NCBI RefSeq assembly: GCF_022699665.1
Contig: NZ_JALDNB010000009.1
Location: 149,627-213,626, forward strand
DNA from: Chryseobacterium aahli
Lineage (GTDB): Bacteria > Bacteroidota > Bacteroidia > Flavobacteriales > Weeksellaceae
DNA: 64,000 bases
Direction: 5' to 3'
Each line of letters begins with the position of its first letter. Within the stretch, counting starts at the first letter, position 1. Position numbers and translations under genes: made by a program. Of this stretch, positions 15,282 to 24,692 are shown one piece after another. The notes under the pieces are model-generated. The model was not told the DNA's origin and did not search any database. It saw only the letters and a list, made by a program, of their open reading frames with translations.

Positions 15282-16313
15282 TTAAAACCTATCTAAAGAA
15301 ATTTCTTGAGGCAATTCAATTTTATTTTCAATAAAATCATAAAGATTTTTGGAGAAATAACAGCCATTCAAAATCCCTCTAGCGCCCAAACCGTTGAAGA
15401 CAAAAAAATTCTGATGCTCAGCATGTCTTCCAACAATTGGTCTTCGGTCTTTTACAGTGGGTCTAAAACCAAAGTGGACTTCTTCTATATCGAAATCAGA
15501 CGGATAAAATTCAGATAGTCCTTTTTGTAGCTGCTCTACTGCGGACTGATCAATATGCTCATGTAACTGTTCCCTGTCGTAGGTTCCACCATAGAAATGC
15601 AAACCATTATTTAACGGAAATAAAAAATGTTTCTTTTTGATGGTAATATCTTTCTGAAGCGGCTGAAAAAGTTTAACTCTGATGTGATGTCCTTTATTTG
15701 GAATCACCGGAATATCTGAAAAGTAAGGATTATTTTTAACACCCATTCCTTCGCAGAAAATAATATTTTTAAACTGAAAATTCTGATACGTCGAGTTTTC
15801 AGCATTAACTTCATTATAATTAAATTTTTCTTTAATTAATTGAGCATTACTTTCATGAAATTCAAGTAAATCATTGAAAAATCCATGAACGTCTAATCTG
15901 GCAGACTGATTGACCATTCCTGAATTAAAATCATTTTTAACGCCTTCTAAATGCTTAAAGTTTTCGTGTAAAAATTCAGAAAGTTCTTCTGATTGCGATT
16001 TTTTAAGCCATAGTTTCTGTTCGTTCTCATCATGAAAAATTCTGTGAATGGAAGCATCAATTAAATAATTTGCTCCAGTATACTTTTCTATTTCATTGAG
16101 TGAGGTTTTGAGAAAATCTAATTGTTCCTGAGCGAGCCAAAAAGTCGTAAATTTTTTAAGAACAACAGGATTTATGATTCCTGCAGATATTTGAGATGCA
16201 CTTTTCCTTCCTTCTGAAAAAATAACGAATGACTTGTTATTTTTTGTCAATTGATGGGAAAAAAATAATGCGGCATAACCGTCACCAACAATAATATAAT
16301 CTACATTTTGCAT
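15282..16313 (-). CDS. FAD-dependent oxidoreductase (DAO family)
   Basis: A 343-aa flavoprotein of the D-amino-acid-oxidase-like superfamily. The dinucleotide-binding motif is at the very N terminus (YIIVGDGYAALFFSHQL, residues 6-22), followed by SAGIINPVVLKKF. Near the C terminus, FGFRPTVKDRRPIVGRH and FFVFNGLGARGILNG match the FAD-binding end of glycine-oxidase and MnmC-like proteins. The substrate is unknown. Because the FAD motif starts at residue 6, the start at 16313 must be right, although it is only 4 nt from a terminator hairpin. It lies directly downstream of gldN. Confidence 0.87.
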   Translation of the reverse strand: MQNVDYIIVGDGYAALFFSHQLTKNNKSFVIFSEGRKSASQISAGIINPVVLKKFTTFWLAQEQLDFLKTSLNEIEKYTGANYLIDASIHRIFHDENEQKLWLKKSQSEELSEFLHENFKHLEGVKNDFNSGMVNQSARLDVHGFFNDLLEFHESNAQLIKEKFNYNEVNAENSTYQNFQFKNIIFCEGMGVKNNPYFSDIPVIPNKGHHIRVKLFQPLQKDITIKKKHFLFPLNNGLHFYGGTYDREQLHEHIDQSAVEQLQKGLSEFYPSDFDIEEVHFGFRPTVKDRRPIVGRHAEHQNFFVFNGLGARGILNGCYFSKNLYDFIENKIELPQEISLDRF

Positions 16314-16317
16314 AATA

Positions 16318-16349
16318 AAAAAACCTGAGTAAAAGTACTCAGGTTTTTT
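16318..16349 (-). terminator. Terminator after gldN
   Basis: Perfect 14-base arms (aaaaaacctgagta / tactcaggtttttt) enclose a 4-base loop. It lies 18 nt after the gldN stop and ends the gldKLMN transcript. It also sits 4 nt upstream of the FAD oxidoreductase start codon. Confidence 0.87.
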
Positions 16350-16367
16350 ATAAATATCAAGTGAAAT

Positions 16368-17306
16368 TTAGTAATTCCACATATCATTCTCCATTTGAAG
16401 AATTTGTCCTTTGATTCTGTCACTTTCTTCTAATTGCTCCTCAGCATTTCTAGGAATGTAGTCTTTAATAACACCATCACCTAAACCAGTTGAAGATTTA
16501 TAAATAATAGAAGAAAATCTTCTTGCGTTGATTATATCGTCAAAAGATAAGTCTGCAGATGAATTATTTCTGTTGAAAACATAGTTGTTTGCTAAGATCT
16601 CTCTAGCTTTTGGATAGTAAATCCAAAATAAATCAACTAATTCATTAGCTCCTGCCATTGGTTTCCCTTCAGCATCAAGCCTTCCAATTGATGTAGGATC
16701 CGGCCCCATTGCAGCTATACCAAGAGGTCTGTATTTCATCTGACCATCTCTCTTATCAACAAACCACATTCCCATAATTTTAAGAACTTTAACTTTTTCA
16801 GTTGTAGTTACAATATGGTCAATAAGTCTTTTCTTTTCTTCTTCTGTAAGCTGACGTCCTGAATTTAGAATCTCAATAGCTTCCTCATCCATTCTTACGC
16901 TCTCCAACTTTTTCTCAATACCTTCCTTATTAAGTCTGGTAGTGAAATTTTCGTCATCATATACTTCTTCCAATTGCCCATTCATTGCAGCATCAAGAAG
17001 AATTTGGTATAATGATCTTGTAGTTTTTGAAAGTAAACCGTCTGGATTATCATAATAGAATGGCTGATTAATTTTATCATTCATGTCTATTATTTCCCAT
17101 ACCATCATACTTTTTGCGATGTCTTTATCATCTACAAAACCATATTCAAGTGGTTTTACCTTATTGCTAATAACAGTATCTCCCACTTTTCTCATATTTT
17201 CAGCTCTCATTTGTCTGAACTCTTCCGGAGAAGAAGCATTTAGAATAGTTTGGGAGAATGCAAACCCAGAAGCTAAAACTAAAAGACTGCTAATATATTT
17301 TTTCAT
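16368..17306 (-). CDS. gldN: Gliding motility / type IX secretion protein GldN
   Basis: A 312-aa periplasmic component of the type IX secretion system, called PorN in non-gliding species. A signal peptide is present (MKKYISSLLVLASGFAFSQ). GldN associates with the GldK ring under the outer membrane. The body shows typical stretches such as SMMVWEIIDMNDKINQPFYY and MGMWFVDKRDGQMKYRPLGI. It is the last gene of gldKLMN, 22 nt after gldM, and is followed by a strong terminator. Confidence 0.95.
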   Translation of the reverse strand: MKKYISSLLVLASGFAFSQTILNASSPEEFRQMRAENMRKVGDTVISNKVKPLEYGFVDDKDIAKSMMVWEIIDMNDKINQPFYYDNPDGLLSKTTRSLYQILLDAAMNGQLEEVYDDENFTTRLNKEGIEKKLESVRMDEEAIEILNSGRQLTEEEKKRLIDHIVTTTEKVKVLKIMGMWFVDKRDGQMKYRPLGIAAMGPDPTSIGRLDAEGKPMAGANELVDLFWIYYPKAREILANNYVFNRNNSSADLSFDDIINARRFSSIIYKSSTGLGDGVIKDYIPRNAEEQLEESDRIKGQILQMENDMWNY

Positions 17307-17328
17307 AATATGAATTTACAAATTAATC

Positions 17329-18921
17329 TTATTGAACGTTAATTGTTACAGGTGAAATTTCTTTCAGTCTTTGATTACCAAGTCCCGTTGCAGTTGCTTG
17401 AATATCATAAATCTGAACAACATCACCGGATCTAAGATTTCTTAACAATCCTTCAGCCGCAGATAAAGAATTACCTTGAATCATTGTACCTGCTCTACCT
17501 GGAAGTTTCAAAATGAAACTATTTACAGTAAATGTAACTGGGAAGTCAAAATCAGGTAGCGTTGCCGCAACAATCTGATTTGGAATAGAAGTTACAGGCA
17601 TAAAATTAACCGCTTTACCTCTAATTTGTCCTTGTGGTCTAGGAATACCTTTAATTCTATATTCAAATACCTGAGAAACAGATTTTCCTGTTGGATCTGT
17701 ACCAGAAAGTGTTAATTTAACAGTATTTCCAGTAGAAGGAATAACATCCCATTTACCTTTACCTGTATTTTTAACAACAGCTCCCGGAGCAGATAGAGAT
17801 AATTTAGCATTGTCTGCACCAAGGATAGATCCTGTTACAGGGTTTTCTAAACCTCTATACATTACATTCATCTTATCAGCAGAAAGTAATAAACCTTGTT
17901 CAAGCTTCACTTGCTGTGGACCTGCAATTACATTATAGGTATGAGTGAACGGGAATTGCTGTGCTTTTCCTGTAGCATCCGTCAAAGTAATTACACCTCC
18001 AATTTTCTTCTCACCAAGACCTCCGGTATTTAAAGGAAGATATCCTTTACCGTTTTCTTGCCTGCTTACACCACTGATGCTGATTTTATTGCTGTTAGAA
18101 TAAGTTCCTAACATAATCACTGCTTCAGCTTTCTTTCCAGACTGGATATCAGCAGGAGCAGAAACAATTGCCTCATATTGGTTAAACTTGATACTTGCAT
18201 CTACTTTCTCCTGAAGCATTAAAGCTAATGCATCAGACTGCACGTTTCTCGCATCATTCTGAATAATTTCTAAGTTAGAAATCGCAGCAATTAAAGGTTG
18301 ATTGTAGAATTTATTCTGAAACCAAGTTTTTCCGTTTGGAGATTTACCATTAGCATACTCTGCAGACAATGAAGCATTTGCTCTTTCAACTAACTTTTTC
18401 AGTTGCTCATTATTTCCAAATTTGGTATTAATGTAATTTCTTACATCATCCATCTTCTTTTTAAGCTCTAAAGCATTTGCTGAAGGACTATTTTCATCAC
18501 CATCTTTGAAAAAATATTCTATTGTAGCTTCATTATTATTCAATGCTGAGAAGTTCTCGCTCACATCCATATCCTTACCGGTTGCTGGATCTTTATCAAT
18601 AAACTCTGATTTCTTTTTAAGGGTTTTTTTAACTTCTTCTGTAGAAGATACCAAAAGATCTAGCTTTGCTTTAAGACCTTTATAATCTTCCCAAGGCTGA
18701 GCATAAGTATCTGGTACCTGCTGAGCTTTAGCTTCTAAAGTTTTCTCAAAAATATCTTCGTTTTTCTGCTCTGTCAAGAACCTTGTTTCTTTAAGAGCTC
18801 TCGTAGAATCATAATATGATCTAATGATCTCAACATCAATGTTTAGGGCCATCATTGCGATGAAAACCAGATACATTAGGTTGATCATCTTCTGACGTGG
18901 AGTCTGTTTTCCTTTTGCCAT
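17329..18921 (-). CDS. gldM: Gliding motility / type IX secretion motor protein GldM
   Basis: A 530-aa motor subunit with one N-terminal membrane helix (MINLMYLVFIAMMALNIDV) and a long periplasmic part made of four domains, starting with a helical one and followed by beta-sandwich domains. With GldL it forms the proton-driven motor that powers type IX secretion and gliding. Arg9, which is important in the F. johnsoniae motor, is present just before the helix. Length is close to the family norm. It lies 40 nt after gldL and 22 nt before gldN. Confidence 0.96.
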   Translation of the reverse strand: MAKGKQTPRQKMINLMYLVFIAMMALNIDVEIIRSYYDSTRALKETRFLTEQKNEDIFEKTLEAKAQQVPDTYAQPWEDYKGLKAKLDLLVSSTEEVKKTLKKKSEFIDKDPATGKDMDVSENFSALNNNEATIEYFFKDGDENSPSANALELKKKMDDVRNYINTKFGNNEQLKKLVERANASLSAEYANGKSPNGKTWFQNKFYNQPLIAAISNLEIIQNDARNVQSDALALMLQEKVDASIKFNQYEAIVSAPADIQSGKKAEAVIMLGTYSNSNKISISGVSRQENGKGYLPLNTGGLGEKKIGGVITLTDATGKAQQFPFTHTYNVIAGPQQVKLEQGLLLSADKMNVMYRGLENPVTGSILGADNAKLSLSAPGAVVKNTGKGKWDVIPSTGNTVKLTLSGTDPTGKSVSQVFEYRIKGIPRPQGQIRGKAVNFMPVTSIPNQIVAATLPDFDFPVTFTVNSFILKLPGRAGTMIQGNSLSAAEGLLRNLRSGDVVQIYDIQATATGLGNQRLKEISPVTINVQ

Positions 18922-18961
18922 TCTCTTTTCTTTAGTTTTTTATTAAATTAATGGTTCGGGA

Positions 18962-19654
18962 TTATGACTTCATTGCAGTTAACATACCACCGTAAACTCT
19001 GTTTAAGCTGTTTAAGTTTGTTGTTAAACCTTGTAATTCTTGATTAAACTTCTCAGAATGTTCAGCTGATTTCTGCATATCTTCAACATATTTTTTAGCA
19101 AAATCAGATTGTCTCTGACCACTTTCTAATTGCATTGCATATAGAGCGTTCATGCTTTCCATGTGTTGAGCAGCTTTGTTTAACTGATCGTTATACTTGT
19201 GAGTAGAAGCAGATACATCAACAGTTTGGTTGATTTGATCTACCGAACTTGAGAATTTATCGATTCCTGTTCTTAATCTGTCAAATAACTGTACATCTAA
19301 TTTTGCATCCTGAAGCATCTTATCTAATTTACCAGATAGAGAGTTTTCTAATTCAGCAAAATGATCAATCGTATTTTTAGAAGAAACATTTGAATGTAAT
19401 GGGTTTGGGTTTGCATGCTTATCTAATAGTTCAGGATAAACATTTTCCCAATGGTAAGACTCTTCAGCTGCTGGAGGGTCAAAAGCGAAAATAATAAAGA
19501 TAATTGCCTCTGTAACAAGCCCTACTGTAAGTGCGATGTTACCATTGATTGGGCCAAATGAAATGTGAGTAATTTTAAGCCAAGCTCCAAGAATTACAAT
19601 TGCAGCACCGAATGAATAGAAGAAATTCATCCAAGCATCTTTAGTCTTAAACAT
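18962..19654 (-). CDS. gldL: Gliding motility / type IX secretion motor protein GldL
   Basis: A 230-aa inner-membrane motor subunit. Two membrane helices (about residues 9-28 and 38-58) are followed by a cytoplasmic tail with coiled-coil character (residues 105-220, heptad-like Leu and Met). The buried glutamate needed for proton use, Glu49 in F. johnsoniae, is present at the same position (GLVTEAIIF). Five GldL subunits are known to surround two GldM helices. It is the second gene of the operon, 64 nt after gldK. Confidence 0.95.
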   Translation of the reverse strand: MFKTKDAWMNFFYSFGAAIVILGAWLKITHISFGPINGNIALTVGLVTEAIIFIIFAFDPPAAEESYHWENVYPELLDKHANPNPLHSNVSSKNTIDHFAELENSLSGKLDKMLQDAKLDVQLFDRLRTGIDKFSSSVDQINQTVDVSASTHKYNDQLNKAAQHMESMNALYAMQLESGQRQSDFAKKYVEDMQKSAEHSEKFNQELQGLTTNLNSLNRVYGGMLTAMKS

Positions 19655-19718
19655 ATAAGTTAGTTTTTTTTAATGTTAAATAAAATAGTTTCTGAAAATA
19701 ATTTAATTGAAGTGATTC

Positions 19719-21131
19719 TTATTTGGTAACTCTTTTTACCTTCACAGCTGCTTCAGGAATATCCTGTACTGTTCTGAATCCGATGTAACTTCTTGCAGAA
19801 TCTTTACTTTCATAATCTCTAGATCCGTTCATCAACATATATCCAACATCTTTCCAAGAACCTCCTCTTACAGATCTTTTAGAATCTTCTCTATCTTTAG
19901 TAGAAGGATTTAAAGTTGAAGAAAAACCATATGAAGAGTTATTATATGCAGACTCGGTCCATTCAGAAACGTTTCCAGCCATATCAAATAATCCGAATCC
20001 GTTTTTCTTGAATTTCTTCACTGGAGCAGCATACATATAAGTACCTTTTTTAGCATCTTCCATATAATCACCTCTTTTTGGCTTGAAGTTTGCAAGATAA
20101 CAACCTCTATCATCCATCAAATAAGGACCACCCCAAGGATAAGTAGCATTTTGCTTACCACCTCTAGCAGCATATTCCCACTCTATTTCGGTTGGAAGAC
20201 GGAAAGAGATTGGTCTTTGTTTCTTTCTTTTCATGCTTTCATTGTAATCAGACTTTAATTTTGATCTGAAGTTACAGTATGCTCTCGCCTGATCCCAAGT
20301 TACCCCAACAACAGGATAGTCTTTGTAAGCTTTGTGCCAGAAATATTGTTCGAATAATGGTTCGTTATAAGTAAAGTGGAAATCTTTAACCCAAACAGTT
20401 GTATCAGGATAGATTGCAATACTTTCGCTTCTCAAGAAGTTAACACCTCTTTCGTTTTCTGCGAGAGCAGCATTCATATCTCCCCATCTATAATTATATT
20501 TTAATTTACTAACATCAAGAAGTCTTTCGCTACCAACTCTAGAAGAAGCTGGTAAATACATAGATTCTAAAACTTCAGCATATTCTACATCTGGATATTT
20601 AGATGTATTCCAATGCAATGGAATTTTCCAATCTAATTTTTTAGTATCATCAAAACCGTCTCTACCACCTGCACCTTCAAGATATTCTTGATACGCAGTA
20701 AGGTTTTCTTCTTTTTTTGCAAGGTATGCATAATCTCCTATGCCTGTACCTTTACCACCACCTTCTCCACCTTCTCCAGCAGCTTCAGCAAGCATGGTTC
20801 TTGCAATAGAGTCTCTTACATAATTAATAAATACCCTGTACTCTGCATTAGTAGTTTCAGCTTCATCAATAAAGAATGAAGATACAGTAACTGTTTTCAG
20901 TGCAGCTTTCTCAGGGCTTCCCGTAGGATCCCAATCAGCTAAACCTGCAACAAAAGATCCACCAGGAATGGCAACCATACCAAATGGTCTTTCTGCAACA
21001 AATGATTTTGTTTTTTCTCTAGGTATCAATTCCCCTTTTGTTCCTGGCTTCCCAACAGAAGAAGATCCACCACCTGAACAAGATACCGATGCTACCGACG
21101 CAGACAATAATAAAAGAAATATCCTTTTCAT
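19719..21131 (-). CDS. gldK: Gliding motility / type IX secretion lipoprotein GldK
   Basis: A 470-aa lipoprotein of the formylglycine-generating-enzyme-like fold. The lipobox is SVSC (Cys18), followed by a Gly/Ser linker. The fold begins at FGMVAIPGGSFVAG and includes RLPTEIEWEYAARGG, GNVSEWTESAY and RSVRGGSWKD. GldK (PorK) forms the ring under the outer membrane together with GldN and does not act as a sulfatase modifier. It is the first gene of gldKLMN. A glycine/glutamate-rich insertion (AAGEGGEGGGKGTG) at about residue 120 is noticeable. Confidence 0.95.
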   Translation of the reverse strand: MKRIFLLLLSASVASVSCSGGGSSSVGKPGTKGELIPREKTKSFVAERPFGMVAIPGGSFVAGLADWDPTGSPEKAALKTVTVSSFFIDEAETTNAEYRVFINYVRDSIARTMLAEAAGEGGEGGGKGTGIGDYAYLAKKEENLTAYQEYLEGAGGRDGFDDTKKLDWKIPLHWNTSKYPDVEYAEVLESMYLPASSRVGSERLLDVSKLKYNYRWGDMNAALAENERGVNFLRSESIAIYPDTTVWVKDFHFTYNEPLFEQYFWHKAYKDYPVVGVTWDQARAYCNFRSKLKSDYNESMKRKKQRPISFRLPTEIEWEYAARGGKQNATYPWGGPYLMDDRGCYLANFKPKRGDYMEDAKKGTYMYAAPVKKFKKNGFGLFDMAGNVSEWTESAYNNSSYGFSSTLNPSTKDREDSKRSVRGGSWKDVGYMLMNGSRDYESKDSARSYIGFRTVQDIPEAAVKVKRVTK

Positions 21132-21238
21132 GTTAATTTTTATAATTAAGCCGTAAATATATAATTTTTTTAAGAAACTTTTAAGATTTTTTTTAGAATA
21201 ACGAAAAAAATCTAAATTTATTTTATTTGCAAGTATTT

Positions 21239-23092
21239 TTACTCAACAGTTACAGATTTTGCAAGGTTTCTCGGCTGATCAACGTTTGCCCCTCTATAAA
21301 CCGCTATGTAATAAGCGAGTAGCTGTAAAGGAACAGAGGCAACAATTGGTGAAAAACACTCAGAAGTCTCAGGAATCTCAATAACGTAATCTGCCATAGC
21401 ACTTACCTGAGTATCTCCTTTATTTACAACTGCAATTACTTTCCCTTTTCTAGCCTTAATTTCCTGCACATTGCTTACAATTTTATCATAATGACCTTTT
21501 TTAGGAGCAATGATTACGATCGGCATATTTTCATCAATCAATGCAATAGGCCCATGCTTCATCTCTGCTGCCGGATAACCTTCTGCATGGATGTAGGAAA
21601 TTTCTTTCAATTTCAATGCACCTTCTAATGCTGCAGGATAATTGTAACCTCTTCCTAAATAAAGGAAATTGGTTGCATTAATAAAATCTTTAGCAATGCT
21701 TTGTGTCAATTCGTGAGTAGCCTCTAAAACTTCCTCAATCTTTTTAGGAATAGCATTCAATTCAGCTGCTAAGCTCATGAATTCTGCATTTCCTAGGTTT
21801 CCGTTATGCTTTCCTAACTTCAATGCAATAAGCGATAGAATCGTAAGCTGAGCAGTAAATGCTTTGGTAGAAGCAACACCAATCTCAGGACCTGCATGAG
21901 TGTAAGAACCTGCGTCTGTAATTCTTGCAATTGAAGAATCAACTACATTACAAATACCATATATAAATGCACCTCTTTCTTTCGCCAACTTTAATGCTGC
22001 CATTGTATCTGCAGTTTCTCCTGACTGAGAAATAGCAATCACAACGTCTTTATCCGTAATAATTGGGTTTCTGTATCTGAATTCAGAAGCATACTCTACT
22101 TCAACAGGAATTCTTGCAAATTCTTCAATTAAATATTCACCAATAAGACCTGCGTGCCATGATGTACCGCAAGCGATAATGGTAATTTTGTTCGCATTTT
22201 TGAATTTCTCAAGGTGATCCCAAATTCCAGCCATTTTGATAATTCCTTCTTCCACAAGGAGTCTCCCTCTCATGGTATCGTGAATTGATTTTGGCTGTTC
22301 AAAGATTTCTTTCAGCATAAAATGCTCATAACCACCTTTTTCGATTTGCTCTAAATTTAATTTAAGCTCCTGAATTTCAGGAACGATTTTAGAGTTATCA
22401 TTAATTGTTCTGATGTCTACACCCTTTTCTAAAGAAAGAATTGCCATGTGACCTTCTTCTAAATAAATGGCTTCTTTTGTAAATTCTACGAATGGAGAAG
22501 CATCTGAGGCAATAAAATATTCCTGATCGCCAATCCCGATTGCTAACGGAGAACCTAATCTTCCCACAACCAAAACTCCAGGATAATCTTCGTGCATTAC
22601 CGTAATTGCATAAGCACCATATACTTCATTTAAAGCATATCTTACAGCAGTAGGAAAATCTGTTTCCGTATTTAATTCTGTAAAGTACTGAATCAAATTA
22701 ACCAAAACTTCAGTATCTGTTTCAGATTTGAAAGTATATCCTTTATCCGTAAGCATTGTCTTTATGGTATCGTAATTTTCTATAATACCATTGTGAACGA
22801 TTGCTATTTTCCCGTTATTAGAGACATGAGGATGAGAATTTCTATCGCTAGGAACACCATGTGTTGCCCAACGTGTATGCCCCATACCTACTTTTGCAAT
22901 TCCTTTTAACTGACCAGAGATATTAACAAGGTCATCAACTTTACCTTTAGTTTTTTCAACGTTAAAACTATTGTTTTCACCTTCTAAAACAATTCCGGCA
23001 CTGTCATATCCTCTATACTCTAATCTTCTAAGACCATTAATGACAATTTCATAGGCATCTTGAAAACCTGTATAACCAACTATTCCGCACAT
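21239..23092 (-). CDS. glmS: Glutamine--fructose-6-phosphate aminotransferase (isomerizing)
   Basis: A 617-aa enzyme making glucosamine-6-phosphate from fructose-6-phosphate and glutamine, the entry step to UDP-GlcNAc for peptidoglycan and LPS. The N-terminal glutaminase domain starts MCGIVGYTG (Cys2 nucleophile after Met removal). Two SIS domains follow (IIACGTSWHAG, AISQSGETADT), and the protein ends in DQPRNLAKSVTVE. Length is standard. No glmS ribozyme-like element is visible in the 25-nt gap upstream. It is probably the last gene of an operon with the DUF4270 and GT5-like genes. Confidence 0.97.
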   Translation of the reverse strand: MCGIVGYTGFQDAYEIVINGLRRLEYRGYDSAGIVLEGENNSFNVEKTKGKVDDLVNISGQLKGIAKVGMGHTRWATHGVPSDRNSHPHVSNNGKIAIVHNGIIENYDTIKTMLTDKGYTFKSETDTEVLVNLIQYFTELNTETDFPTAVRYALNEVYGAYAITVMHEDYPGVLVVGRLGSPLAIGIGDQEYFIASDASPFVEFTKEAIYLEEGHMAILSLEKGVDIRTINDNSKIVPEIQELKLNLEQIEKGGYEHFMLKEIFEQPKSIHDTMRGRLLVEEGIIKMAGIWDHLEKFKNANKITIIACGTSWHAGLIGEYLIEEFARIPVEVEYASEFRYRNPIITDKDVVIAISQSGETADTMAALKLAKERGAFIYGICNVVDSSIARITDAGSYTHAGPEIGVASTKAFTAQLTILSLIALKLGKHNGNLGNAEFMSLAAELNAIPKKIEEVLEATHELTQSIAKDFINATNFLYLGRGYNYPAALEGALKLKEISYIHAEGYPAAEMKHGPIALIDENMPIVIIAPKKGHYDKIVSNVQEIKARKGKVIAVVNKGDTQVSAMADYVIEIPETSECFSPIVASVPLQLLAYYIAVYRGANVDQPRNLAKSVTVE

Positions 23093-23117
23093 AACTTAAT
23101 CAAGTGTTTTTGTTTTT

Positions 23118-24668
23118 TTATTTTGTACCGTAAGTAACTCTTAACTGAATTTTATTAGGATTTAAAGGATCAGCAGATCCTATAAATACTGCCCTATCTA
23201 TAGAGAAAGGTCGAGATGTAAATTGATACCCTGCTAAAGTATTTCCTGTAGAAGACTGCAAGAAATTCCCCATATCGATTTTGAAATATTTATCCTCATA
23301 CTTTATTCCTTTCTCAACAATTTCTTTCAATGATTGAGTTACTGTAAAATCATAATATGCAGGATTTTTTTCTAAATCATAAGCTTTCAAATATGCAAAA
23401 TTGGGAGTTGCTGACAATAATAACAAATCTTGTGTAAAATTTGTAGTCGCTTTTCCATCTACAATATCTTTCTGTACAATAGTCAATAAGGTTGGTTTCT
23501 TATACTTATTATTCCAATCAACCTTATCTGTGTACATTCTGATTTTTGCAGAGATAATCCCTGCTTTATTATCATTATAGAGTTTTCTCAACTTTTCTAT
23601 TTCCGTAGGAGAAAATTTAATTCCTATAGAATTACCTCCCATTCCCTGAGCGAAAAGTTTAGCGTCACCTGTTGTAGTATTTGGAGGCAGTGCTGTTCCT
23701 GCTGCAGATCCTGCTCTATTATACTGATAATTTCCAATATGAGCATTTCCGTTTCCTATAGAGAAAGCATATTTTGTCTGAGGTCTGGTAGTAGTACCAT
23801 TTTCTACTTTGTCAGATTTGTAATACATAATCAATTCAACCCCAGAAGGTGAAAATTGTACTAAGTAACCATCATTTTCCTCAACTGAAATTTTCAAACC
23901 TCTGAAATATCTGATGAAACTTGCTACATCTTTCAATTCAGGCTGACCTTTTTTATTAATGATTTTTGTTTGAAAGAACTCTGGTTTCAACGGTATTCTA
24001 AAACCAGCTTCTGAAGAAAATAATGAACTATTATCTGAATCTTTTGTTATAGCAATAGAATTTACAGAACCATTAAAGGTTTTAGAACCTAATTGCTCAC
24101 TTGCATTTAAATTTACTGCGTAATCTTTATTAGAATAGGCAATATCACTATAGCCATTTAAAAAATCAGTAACCTCTTGTACTTTAACCGTTAGATTTCC
24201 ACCATTAGCCTTGGTTCTTCCATATTTGGTTGCACGATAAGTGTTAACTACTTTTTTAGCAGCTACTGCTCCATCAGGATAAACATAACTTTCATCAGTC
24301 GTTGTCGTCAAAGAATCTGATGCATAAGTCGGTTTTATTACCAATACTACAGAGTCTACCACTGCATTTGTTCCGAAATCAGGATCGTATGCTGCCAATC
24401 TCAACTGTGTGTAATAAGATGCTTTCTGCATCCCAAACTGATTTTCATTAAAAGCTCCTAAAGTAGCAAGCCCCAATTTTGCAGCATCACTTCTTATACT
24501 GTCATTATTATTAATATTATAAGCGATAACGTCATAAGCAACTTCATTACCTGCTGCAGCGCCATCTAAAAATAATTGTTCACCCAGAGAATCCGGATCA
24601 GGTTCGCAATTGTAAACCAACATCCCTCCAAAAATCACCATTGAAAGTATAGTGAAGGCTTTTTTCAT
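23118..24668 (-). CDS. DUF4270 lipoprotein
   Basis: A 516-aa envelope protein of the DUF4270 family, widespread in Bacteroidota and of unknown role. An N-terminal signal MKKAFTILSMVIFGGMLVYNC gives a probable lipidation cysteine (Cys21), with Asn at -1, which is unusual but tolerated. The body is rich in strands and Tyr/Asn/Thr. I prefer ATG 24668 over an upstream in-frame ATG at 24683 because the signal peptide begins there. It lies 24 nt after the GT5-like gene and 25 nt before glmS, an arrangement that suggests a link with cell-envelope sugars. Confidence 0.87.
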   Translation of the reverse strand: MKKAFTILSMVIFGGMLVYNCEPDPDSLGEQLFLDGAAAGNEVAYDVIAYNINNNDSIRSDAAKLGLATLGAFNENQFGMQKASYYTQLRLAAYDPDFGTNAVVDSVVLVIKPTYASDSLTTTTDESYVYPDGAVAAKKVVNTYRATKYGRTKANGGNLTVKVQEVTDFLNGYSDIAYSNKDYAVNLNASEQLGSKTFNGSVNSIAITKDSDNSSLFSSEAGFRIPLKPEFFQTKIINKKGQPELKDVASFIRYFRGLKISVEENDGYLVQFSPSGVELIMYYKSDKVENGTTTRPQTKYAFSIGNGNAHIGNYQYNRAGSAAGTALPPNTTTGDAKLFAQGMGGNSIGIKFSPTEIEKLRKLYNDNKAGIISAKIRMYTDKVDWNNKYKKPTLLTIVQKDIVDGKATTNFTQDLLLLSATPNFAYLKAYDLEKNPAYYDFTVTQSLKEIVEKGIKYEDKYFKIDMGNFLQSSTGNTLAGYQFTSRPFSIDRAVFIGSADPLNPNKIQLRVTYGTK

Positions 24669-24692
24669 ATTATAAATCATCAAAATGTTCTT

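Noticed and set aside
21100..23118. glmS ribozyme upstream of glmS
   Set aside because: The gap to the previous gene is only 25 nt and shows no ribozyme-like sequence.
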